From Myrmaecium sp. VS I D KN 1 (taxonomy: Eukaryota > Ascomycota > Dothideomycetes > Valsariales > Valsariaceae): a stretch of DNA of 64,000 nt. The stretch lies in assembly GCA_019775845.1 (NCBI GenBank), contig JADQAV010000020.1, forward strand, positions 62,001 through 126,000, read 5' to 3'. The number at the start of each line of letters is the position of its first letter. The first letter of the stretch is position 1. Made by a program: the position numbers and the translations under genes. The notes below the pieces were generated by a model. The model ran no database searches. It was given only the letters and a program-made list of their open reading frames with translations, and was not told where the DNA came from. This document shows positions 11,379 to 20,276 of this stretch, one piece after another.

Positions 11379-11394
11379 CGCTCGCTCGCTCGCT
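11379..11394. repeat. (CGCT)n microsatellite
   Basis: About four tandem CGCT units next to CACT and CGTT variants. Confidence 0.7.
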
Positions 11395-12397
11395 AGCCCA
11401 GTCGTTCGTTCATTCATCAAACACGCGAAAGCGGAGCGGGAAAAGAGCTGACGAAACCCACCACCCCTACCTAGCACATCCACCGTTCCACCGTTCCCAC
11501 CATACCAACCCCTCCACCACAATCCCGCCATCGTCATGGTCGTCGTCAGCCACCGCGGCGCAGGGCCATTGACACGTCAACGAACGGAATATCGAGATAG
11601 AAGAAGAAGAAGGAAAGAAAGCAAGAAACCTGTTTCGCTCCGCCATAGCCGGCAGAAGCAGCTCAGGCAAACAAGCAGTGCTTCGAAACCCATCCCGGTT
11701 CTATTGTATTCGCGTGCGCGCCGTTTCCGTTAACGACACCGACGACCCCATCCAACCCACAACCTCTCATCATCCCCAGTCGATCGCATCGCATCACATC
11801 ACATCACGCCGCCCCTCGCCTTCCCCCACCACCTTGTCCATGTCGCCGAGCCGAGAGACGAGACATCCCGTCGATCGCTCTAGGTTTGTACTATTCTTAT
11901 CCCCCTCCGGTGTACCATATACACGACGACGACCACTTCCCGTCGAAACGCCGTTCCGACCAACCCTGCCTCCTCGACCCCACTGTTTGCGACACGCTGT
12001 GTCGGCGATCCGAGTTTTTGGTCTGACGGTCGCGGCATGTTTTGGAAGGAAGGGAGGAAGAAACTGAAGGAAACAATGGAAGAGGAGGAGGGTAGGGAGA
12101 TGAAACCCACGCGATGGATGATGCGAGAAACTGCATCAGCCCTAGACATACTCACGACGGGAGGGCGAGCAAATGACACAGAGACATACGAGTAGGCAGA
12201 AGGTCGAAGCAAAACCTCAACCCGCAACCCGTAACCTCGTCCTTCTCTCCTTCTCCATCACACCCATTACTGCTGCTGCCTCTAAACCGCAAAGACGCGA
12301 AAACCATCAGACGTCTCGGAAATTCCTAGGGACAGACGGGAGTCCATGTTTCCAATCCCGCGGCCGGGTGGCGGGGTTTCGAAGCTCCGCGGCGGCT

Positions 12398-12416
12398 ACT
12401 AGGTACATACCTAGGT
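12398..12416. repeat. Palindrome ACTAGGTA-CAT-ACCTAGGT
   Basis: Inverted repeat with near-perfect arms and a 3-nt centre. It is followed by TGTTGT, as is the second palindrome at 13571. Confidence 0.6.
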
Positions 12417-12789
12417 GTTGTCGGGAGGTGAAACGTCGGGTTCAGGTACAACGGCACGCCAAGCGCGAAAAAAAGGGCCGGGGGGCGCGTAGGGTCTGAT
12501 TTGAAGCGAAGCGAACTGCAGGGACAGCCGACGGGGACAGGGGGACAGGGGGAATCCTGACAGCCTCTGGTGCTGGCTGCGACGACGACGACTGATGGTG
12601 ATGCTGAGGCTGATTTTACTTTTCGAGGTGCTCTTCTTTCGTCGGCAGTTCTCTCAACGCAGCTGTCTTTGCTGCTCGGCATTTCCCTCCCTTCCACTTC
12701 CCATCCGCGACGCATCTCGCATCTCAGCACCCACTGCAGCGAACGAACAAACGACAGACGAAAGAGCAGGTAAACGAATCACGAGAAAC

Positions 12790-12814
12790 AAAAAAAAAAA
12801 AAAAAAAAAAAAAA
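12790..12814 (+). repeat. Poly-A tract, 25 nt
   Basis: Uninterrupted A run in the desert. No target-site duplication or element body beside it, so I do not call a retroposed copy. Confidence 0.8.
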
Positions 12815-12940
12815 CCCCGGCCGACCGACCGCCGCGACTGACGGTCGCCAGTCGTCGCAGAATACGGAGTACACATGTCTCAGGCCTTTCCCTTTTCCCG
12901 CGGGGAGCCACCGGAGGGCTATGTATGTATGTTTTAAAAG

Positions 12941-12980
12941 AGCTCAGCTCAGCTCAGCTCAGCCGCTCGCTCGCTCGCTC
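12941..12980. repeat. (AGCTC)4 followed by (GCTC)4
   Basis: Two adjoining short tandem arrays. Confidence 0.8.
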
Positions 12981-13022
12981 GGGAGTGAAAGGGGTGGGCT
13001 GCAGGTGTGGGAGGGACGGGAG

Positions 13023-13038
13023 TGGATGGATGGATGGA
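13023..13038. repeat. (TGGA)n microsatellite
   Basis: Four TGGA units. Confidence 0.7.
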
Positions 13039-13570
13039 TTGGTGGCGCCGAGCCTTCCCCGCCGCCCGCCGTTCGCCGTCGGCCGTTGGTGGTCAGGTAC
13101 CTACGGGCAACGCCCGACCTCTCAACTCAGGTTCCTTAGGTAGGTTCCATCGTCCACTTTCCGAATGCTTCCAGCGAGATGAGATGAGCGACGAGGAGCG
13201 AGATGAGCGACAAAGAGCGAGATGAACGAGATGAGAGACACGTAGGGCAGAACAGGGAAGAGCTGTTATAAGAGAATGCAGCTCCTCGGTCTGTTCTCGC
13301 CTTGCCGCCATCGGCATGAAAAAACGACGGGAGATCATTATCGCGGAGATGGGCGACTCGGCTTATTATGTGTAATAATAATCGCCATCCCGGCGGCAAG
13401 GATGGGGGTGGGAAGTTGAGGTCACAGAACGTGCGCCGTTTTTTGTCAGGGTTAGGTGGTTATAGCAGGTACGTACTTATTTTACCTGGACGTGAGTATT
13501 ACTGCTTTGGGAGACGTGAAACGAAGGGTAATGATGATGATGATGCGAAATATCCCCCGGCGCTCGTACT

Positions 13571-13582
13571 CCTAGGCCTAGG
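13571..13582. repeat. Perfect palindrome CCTAGGCCTAGG
   Basis: Twelve-base perfect palindrome. Its right half continues as TGTTGT, the same 12-mer (CCTAGGTGTTGT) found at 12410-12421. Confidence 0.6.
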
Positions 13583-14050
13583 TGTTGTAGCCTGGCCAGA
13601 CCAGGCCATCACGGTACGTGCCTTTCTTCTGCCTTTCTGCCTTTCTTTCCATCTCTTCCTTCCGCCAGCGGTTTCTTTTTTTTTCTACCCTCTTATTATT
13701 ACGCCGTTCGTACGAGACGGAGATACGAATCCCTACTTACCTACAGCATCGTTGCCGCACATCCCGGCCCCGCCGACGGGGTTCTCATTCTCGTTCTCGT
13801 TCTCGTGCTCGTCTGCCCGCCGTCCAGCCGGAAGAGCGGCAGAGCGGAAGAAAAGGGCTGTCGTGCTTCATTGATTACCTACTCTGTACGTACCTACATC
13901 CTACTACCCGACCGCAGTACGGTCTCACGTGGACGGATGGTATGGTTATGGTACATATGTGCTGTATGTATTTTGGGGAGAAGAAAAGAAAAGAAAGGAT
14001 AATGAAAGGTGAGGCAGAAAGCAGGCAGGGCAGAGCAGGGGAGAGGATGT

Positions 14051-14092
14051 GCATTTGCATCTGCATTTGCATTTGCATCCGCATGCATGCAT
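14051..14092. repeat. (GCATTT/GCATCT)n minisatellite
   Basis: About seven imperfect hexamer units ending in GCATGCATGCAT. Confidence 0.7.
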
Positions 14093-15067
14093 AATAGCTG
14101 AGATCTACCTTATAGTAACCACCAAGGTAGGGGGCAGGAAGGTCAAAGCATGGCAGTTCATTATTTTCGTTCGTGCATTCATTCGAGATCCCTCCTTTCC
14201 ATCATCGACTTTCCTAGGGGGGTTTTAGGTCCTCGTATTACGATGCAAATGGCTAAGTATAGTAAGGGAGGTTTAGCACGGCGTATGTAGCTCGTTTTCG
14301 CTCCTTTCTTCGTTCCTCCCTGGATGGATGACGGAAAGAATGAACGAAACAGAGGCAACGGGACAAAAAGCTGAATGGGGGATAAAGAAGGAAGGGGAGC
14401 GATGATGCGACGCATGCATGCCCGCGCGCACGCACAGATGTTGAGGATACGAGACGATTGAAGTTGTCAAACGAACGGGCTCGGAAAAGCATACTATACA
14501 GAGAAGGGAAAAGAGGAAGAACAAGATGGTGGATTCCTCGCACCGCTTCGCCTCCCTTTTTTCCTTTTCCTTTCTTCAATCGCACCTCGCATCTCGGATC
14601 CCGCTTTCTCGGACGAAGAAAAAAAGATGCGCGGGCGCGCGCGACGGAATACGAGCGAACGAGCACGTTTCCCTTCTTTCTTCCTTTCTTTCTTTGGACA
14701 TCCCGTCCTCCCCTGTAGCTTCTCACCTCAACCCCCCGCCCCCCTGACTAAAACAAAACAGAACAGGGGTTTTCTTTTGAAGCGCCGAAGCGCTTCTGCC
14801 TGGGGTTTTTTTGTGTGAGGTGGAGCAAAGGGAAAAGGGCGGGAAAAACGAGATTGATTTGATTGATGTTCTAGCTAGGTACAGTACTATTCTATTTCCG
14901 GGGGGTTTGGTTTGGGAGGTGGGAAAGGGAAAGGGAAAAAAGGGGGAAGGAGGAAAGGGAAAGGGAAAGGGGGGATGACGACGCACGGATGGGATGGGAT
15001 GGAGTCAATGGATGGAGTCAATGGATGGATGGATAGGACAAGCGCCGAGGCGCGCTGGTTCGCTGCT

Positions 15068-15088
15068 CATCATCATCATCATCATCAT
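15068..15088. repeat. (CAT)7 microsatellite
   Basis: Seven perfect CAT units. Confidence 0.85.
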
Positions 15089-15144
15089 TACCATGGCATA
15101 GCAAGCCAGGCCGGTTCCGCTCGGAACAAAGGGTACCTGACCTT

Positions 15145-15179
<35 letters not shown>
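15145..15179. repeat. (AGAA)n microsatellite
   Basis: Nearly nine perfect tetramer units. Confidence 0.85.
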
Positions 15180-16243
15180 CATGCATTAGTATCCCCCCGT
15201 TTTCGTGGTGTTACTTTTTTAGAACACTTCTTTTCCCATGCCGCGCGTGTACGTACTGTACCTACCTTACACGACAGCTGCGCGCGAGCAATGGAGAGGA
15301 GAGGGATGATGATAGGATAGGGGGAGGGTCTGTCTGTCTGCAGCGATGCGCCGAGGGGGGGCTGAGCGGCGGTGGGCGGGCTGAGCGTGGGCGGCAGGGG
15401 GAGGGAACCCATTGGTGGATCCCAAGGGGCCCCTGAGGAGAGAGAGGCACGAGAGGGTTCCTCCCTTGGCCCCCTGTCGAAACGGTGTCAGGTCCCTTGG
15501 TCGCTGTCAGATCCCGGTCCGATCCCTGTCAGATCCACGCCCCGATCTAGCCTGTTCCTGAGTCGAACCGGGCGCCAAGAGCCATGCACCTCTCACTCAC
15601 TCTGCCACCATCTGCCACCATGCTCCCCTCCATGCTCCCTCCCTCCTGCCATCCATCCATCCATCCAATGCATCCTCCCTCCCCCTCCATGATGCTCCAC
15701 GATGCTCCGACGCACCCATGGCCTCCATGCGCCCGCCCCATGCGCCCTCCCTCACACCCTCCCTCACACACCCCCCCCTTTCGCTTCCCCTTCTCATTAC
15801 CCCCTCCCTCCTCTCCCCTTAAGATATGATCCCCCCCAGCTCACCCTCCCTCCCCTTCTCCCTCTCCTTCTCTCTCTTCTTCTCTAATCCACACACCGAG
15901 TCTCTCTGCTGCGTTGGTCTCTTTTTGCTTTTTCGCACACACTCTCGTTCTTAGTCTTCCTTCCTGGGACAGTGTCTTTCTTTTCACAGCCACTCCCTCC
16001 CACCACCGTCGCTCTTTCGAGGTCCATCCCCTCTTAGTCACAGAGAGAGAGAAAGCGAACCCGAATCCAACTAGAAACATCTTCTCTTCGCCGTTGCCTA
16101 TTTGATCTTTCGAACAATACCCGTTGCCGACCTCCTCCAACGGCACTTCGTTTCACTTCGACCCCTTCTCTCTCATCGCGTTTCCATCCGAGTCCGTCGG
16201 ATCATCTACAAATCACCGACGTGTGTAAAGAGTCACAGCAGCG

Positions 16244-19200
16244 ATGCAATTAGTCGGCGTCCTCTTCTTCGCCGCCTTGGCCAGCGCCTCCCCGGCCCGC
16301 GGTCGCTTCCAGCGCCGCAGCGGCTACGGCAGCTACGGCGGCAGCGGTTCCTACGGTGGCAGCGGTTCCTACGGCTCCTACGGCAACAGCGGTGGCTACG
16401 GTGCCGTCTCCAGCCAGCTCGGCACCGGCGTTGCGTCCAGCGTGGTCGTCCCGGCGTCCAGCGCTGAGGTGCCCGCCTCCTCCGCCACCCCCATCGTCGT
16501 CCCGACCTCGTCCGTGCCCCTGGTCGCCTACCCCTCCAGCTCGGTCGTCGTCTCCTCCCCGGCCGTCTCTGTCCCCGGCGTGACCACCTCCGCTGCCATC
16601 CAGCCCGTGGCTGCCTCCTCTACCCCGGTTGTGAGCGTCCCCGCCGCTGCCAGCTCTCCTGCTGCCAGCTCCCCGGCCACCAGCGTGCCTGTCGGTGCCG
16701 CCTCTTCTCCCGTGGCTGCGGCTGTCTCGTCTAGCCCGGTTGCTCAGGCCGCCAGCAGCGCCCCCGCCGCCAGCTCTCCCGCCGTCAGCTCCCCTGCTGC
16801 CAGCGTGCCCGTCGGTGCCGCCTCTTCTCCCGCTGCCGCCGAGTCCACTCCCTGCTCGGAGGAGCTCGCGTCCGCTTCCACCGCGATCGCCGCCGTTGGC
16901 ACTTCCGCTCCGGCTAGCGCGTCCGTCCCGGCTGGTGCTGCTTCCACCCCCGTCGCCCAGGCTGTCAGCAGCGCCCCCGCGGTGAGCTCCGCCGCCGCCG
17001 CTGGAACCACCAGCAAGCCCATGACCACCGAGACCTACACCGCGTACGAGGTCGTGACCGTCACCTCCTGCCCGCCTGAGGTCACCAACTGCCCGGCCAG
17101 CTCCGGCAAGCCCCACACCTCTACCTCCGCGTACGAGACCACGACCGTCTACCCGGTCGGTGAGAAGAGCGCGATCCCCAGCGTGACCCCCGTCTCCGGC
17201 ACCCCCAGCGCCGCGGCCGTCACCGGCAGCTCCGCCGCGCCCGCCTCCAGCGTGACTGAGGTTGCTGCCGTCGGCACCTCCAGCCCGGTCGGCGCCGCCT
17301 CCGCCAGCGTTCCCCTCGGCACCGGTGTCTCTACCAAGCGCCACACCACCTCCACCATCTACAGCACCAGCGTGCAGACTGTCGGTACCGTTGAGGTGAC
17401 CACCACCATCCCCGTTTCCACCACCGTCTGCCCGATCGAGGAGGAGGAGAGCGCGACCGCCACCGCGACCCCCGTCTCCGCCGCGGCCGCTGGCTCCTCT
17501 GCCCCTGCCTCCGGTGTCCCCGCTGTCTCCAGCGCCACCCCGGCTTCCGTCCAGGCCGCCGGTTCGTCCGTCCCGGCCTCCAGCAGCGTGACCGAGGTCG
17601 CTGCCGTCGGCACCTCGTCTCCGGCCGCCGGCGTGACCGCATCCCCCAGCAGCAAGCGCCACACCACCTCCACCATCTACAGCACCAGCGTGCAGACTGT
17701 CGGTACCGTTGAGGTGACCACCACCATCCCCGTTTCCACCACCGTCTGCCCGATCGAGGAGGAGGAGAGCGCGACCGCCACCGCGACCCCCGTCTCCGCC
17801 GCGGCCGCTGGCTCCTCTGCCCCCGCTTCCGGTGTCCCCGCTGCCTCCAGCGCGACCCCTGCGTCCGTTGAGGCTGCCGGTTCCTCCGTTCCTGCGGCTG
17901 GTGTTCCCGCTGCCTCCAGCGCCACTCCCGCCTCCGTCGCGGCGGCTGGCTCCTCCGCCCCTGCTGCTGGCTACCCCGGCGCTTCCAGCGTCCCCGCCGC
18001 CTCCGGCAGCGTGACCGAGGTCGCTGCCGCTGGCACTTCCACCCCCAGCGCTCCGCTCGGCACCGGTGTCTCCAGCAAGCCCGTCCGCTACACCACCTCC
18101 ACGGTCTACTCCACCCGCGTCCAGAGCGTCGGCACCGCGGCCGTGACCACCACCGTGCCCCTGTACACCACCGTCTGCCCCGTCGAGGAGGAGAGCGCGA
18201 CCGCGACCGCCGTCCCTGCCTCCGCCGAGGCCGTCGGCTCCTCCTCCACCATCGCGGTCCCCTACACCACCCACGTGAGCGAGGCCACCCTGACCTACAC
18301 CGTCGGCGCCGGCAACTCCAAGAGCGTGGTCACCACCACCATCCCCCACACCTCGACCGAGTACCTCACCGAGACCGTGACCGCCTCCCCCTCCGCCGTT
18401 GCGGGTGGCTCCCAGCCCTCCGCCGAGGCCGTCTCCAGCGTCGGTGCCGTCGGTGCCACCACCCCGGCCGCCGCCGCCGTTACCTCCGCCGCCGGTTACG
18501 GCTCCGGCTCTGGCGCTGGCGAGTCCTCGCCGACCACCACCCTCTCCTCCACCTCGACCACCACCAAGTACGTGACCGTCTCCCCGGCCGCCACGTCCGT
18601 CGGTGCGACCGGCGCCCAGGTCTCCCAGGCCTCCGGCTGCGCCGCCTGTGAGGAGTGCTCCCCCACGACCGTCACCGTCACCGAGAAGGAGACCGTCACT
18701 GTGGTATGTTTCCCCCCATCTCCCCTCCCATCCCAAAACCCCATCATACTAACTTCCACCCCCCAGACCGCTGCCGCCGCCGGCGAAACCGTCGCCTCCG
18801 CCGCCGCCGCCGCCGCCTCCTCCTCCTCCCCCGCGGTCTCCGCTGCCGCCACCCCCGCCGGCTACGGTTCCGGCTCCACGCCCTCCTCTTCCACCGCCGT
18901 CGAAGTCGCCGCCGCCGCCACCTCTTCCTCCGTTCCGGCTGCTGCCATCCCCACCGGCCACTACAACAACGGCACCCTGCCCAGCGTGAGCGCTCCCGCC
19001 GGTGCCGCCCCGTCCGGCGCCGCCTACCCCACCGGCAGCTTCCCCGTCCCGCTTCCTAGCTCCGCCGTCCCGTCCGGCGCTGCTCCCTCCGGCTCCGCGT
19101 CGGCCATCCCGTCCTTCGTCCTCCCCTCCAGCGTCGCGGCGGTGAGCCCGTCCGCCGCTGCCGTCGCCGCTTCGTCTAGCCCTGTCGCTGCGGCGAGCTC

Positions 19201-19321
19201 CGCTGCCCCCGTCGCTGCGTCCTCTAGCCCCGCCGTCGCCGCGACCTCCTCGGCGGCTGCCAGCTACGGCAGTTACTCCGGTTCCGGCTCGTATGGGAGT
19301 TATGGGGGGAAGAGCTACTAG
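16244..19321 (+). CDS. Secreted Ala/Ser/Thr/Pro-rich wall or adhesin-like protein
   Basis: Two exons (16244-18703, 18767-19321) give 1004 residues; the intron has a CTAAC branch site. A signal peptide (MQLVGVLFFAALASASPA) is followed by a likely Kex2 site at RFQRR (residues 21-25). Then comes a Gly/Ser/Tyr segment (SGYGSYGGSGSYGG) and about 900 residues rich in Ala, Ser, Thr, Val and Pro, suited to heavy O-mannosylation. Repeated modules carry the pattern TTSTIYSTSVQTVGTVEV, then a single Cys in TTVCPIEEEESATATA. The C-terminus again is Gly/Ser/Tyr-rich (GSYSGSGSYGSYGGKSY) with no hydrophobic GPI tail, so it is probably secreted or wall-associated, not GPI-anchored. Codons end almost always in C or G, which suggests high expression. 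No enzyme domain. It is convergent with the Zn2Cys6 gene. Function inferred from composition only. Confidence 0.85.
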   Translation: MQLVGVLFFAALASASPARGRFQRRSGYGSYGGSGSYGGSGSYGSYGNSGGYGAVSSQLGTGVASSVVVPASSAEVPASSATPIVVPTSSVPLVAYPSSSVVVSSPAVSVPGVTTSAAIQPVAASSTPVVSVPAAASSPAASSPATSVPVGAASSPVAAAVSSSPVAQAASSAPAASSPAVSSPAASVPVGAASSPAAAESTPCSEELASASTAIAAVGTSAPASASVPAGAASTPVAQAVSSAPAVSSAAAAGTTSKPMTTETYTAYEVVTVTSCPPEVTNCPASSGKPHTSTSAYETTTVYPVGEKSAIPSVTPVSGTPSAAAVTGSSAAPASSVTEVAAVGTSSPVGAASASVPLGTGVSTKRHTTSTIYSTSVQTVGTVEVTTTIPVSTTVCPIEEEESATATATPVSAAAAGSSAPASGVPAVSSATPASVQAAGSSVPASSSVTEVAAVGTSSPAAGVTASPSSKRHTTSTIYSTSVQTVGTVEVTTTIPVSTTVCPIEEEESATATATPVSAAAAGSSAPASGVPAASSATPASVEAAGSSVPAAGVPAASSATPASVAAAGSSAPAAGYPGASSVPAASGSVTEVAAAGTSTPSAPLGTGVSSKPVRYTTSTVYSTRVQSVGTAAVTTTVPLYTTVCPVEEESATATAVPASAEAVGSSSTIAVPYTTHVSEATLTYTVGAGNSKSVVTTTIPHTSTEYLTETVTASPSAVAGGSQPSAEAVSSVGAVGATTPAAAAVTSAAGYGSGSGAGESSPTTTLSSTSTTTKYVTVSPAATSVGATGAQVSQASGCAACEECSPTTVTVTEKETVTVVCFPPSPLPSQNPIILTSTPQTAAAAGETVASAAAAAASSSSPAVSAAATPAGYGSGSTPSSSTAVEVAAAATSSSVPAAAIPTGHYNNGTLPSVSAPAGAAPSGAAYPTGSFPVPLPSSAVPSGAAPSGSASAIPSFVLPSSVAAVSPSAAAVAASSSPVAAASSAAPVAASSSPAVAATSSAAASYGSYSGSGSYGSYGGKSY
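17336..17971 (+). repeat. Internal tandem duplication, 318-bp unit
   Basis: Copy 1 is 17336-17653 and copy 2 starts at 17654. The first 170 nt of the two copies are identical and the rest diverges. A third, older copy starts near 18077 (residues RYTTSTVYSTRVQ). The unit keeps frame (106 codons). Confidence 0.85.
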
Positions 19322-20276
19322 AGGGATGTTGAATGGATGAAGAGGGGGTGATGGTGTTTGGGTTGTAGGATGTAGGATGTATGTGGAAAGGTGAAGGGGA
19401 AGATGGTATCTGTTGTTGCTGTTTTGCTGCTACCATGACACCACCCGACGGACACTCTTGGTTTCTTTCCTTTGTTTTTGTTTGTTAGTTTTGTGTTTGT
19501 TGATTTGGCTTTGGCTGAGTTGCTTGTTTGATTAGTTGATTAGTTGAGCTTGTTGTAGTTGTTGTTTTGATTTGATCTTGGATTCTTCCTTCGTTCGACT
19601 CTTGCAGTCTATCGCATCACGCGTGTGTGTGTATGTATAAAGATAAACATATATATTCTTTCTCTCTTTATTCTTCTTCTGAGGGCTGTATGTCGTCGCT
19701 TGCTTGCTTTGCGTTGTGGAGAGGGTGTGGGATGCTGTTATTGTGTGTCTATCCGTGTCCGTGGCCTTGTCATAGTAGACGTTTATGTTGTATAGAGGCA
19801 TCTCAAAGGATGCATGATAGTATGTATGTATGTGTATGTGCAGTAGTCGTTCTCCCTTGTAGGAGTAGCAGTAGCTAGCGTCTCTTTCTTTCTTCGTTCA
19901 GCCTTCCTCTTTTCTTCCCGTTCTCTTTTTCTTCCGCGGCCTGACGTCCTTCCTCATTCCTTCCCTTCTTGTTTCCCCCTCCCCTCGCCTCCCCTTCCAT
20001 TCTCTCCCATCCCTCTTCCCCCTCCTTTTATTCCTCCCAGCCAAATCCCTCCAACGGATCAACCCCCCCCCTCCAATACCCCCATCCCCCCAAACAAACA
20101 CAAACAAACAAACAAACACCAAAAAGAAAAAAAAAAAATTAAATAAAAAAAACCAATATACATCGACACAGTAGACCCATAACCAAAAACCATCGAGGTA
20201 GAATCGAAGAAAAGAAGGACGGGGAAAAAAAGAGCCCCACCCCTCTCACCCCCTCACCCCCTTCCCAGCGAACCCA
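19322..20276. other. Convergent 3' intergenic region
   Basis: It lies between the stops of the wall-protein gene (plus) and the regulator gene (minus). T/G-rich at first, with GTGTGTGTATGTAT near 19622, then a long pyrimidine tract (19890-20040) and A-rich runs near 20100-20160. No gene seen. Confidence 0.5.

Larger units (their letters stand above)
9752..16243. other. 6.5-kb gene desert upstream of the wall-protein gene
   Basis: I find no supported gene on either strand. All frames are short or low-complexity and change phase with the simple repeats. The region holds many microsatellites (listed separately), homopurine and homopyrimidine tracts, recurrent GTACGTAC and CCTAGG palindromes and, from about 15600, a strongly CT-rich plus strand that leads into the ATG at 16244. 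It reads as a long promoter and 5' leader, possibly with non-coding transcripts. Confidence 0.5.

Noticed and set aside
12780-12820. Poly-A tract as the tail of a retroposed element
   Set aside because: No body, target-site duplication or coding remnant next to it; other simple repeats surround it.
16250-18736. An 828-codon antisense open frame (Gly/Asp/Arg-rich) across the wall-protein gene
   Set aside because: It is the mirror of strong C/G-ending codon use on the plus strand; the plus frame has signal peptide, modules and a spliced intron, the minus frame has only Gly-Arg-Asp filler.
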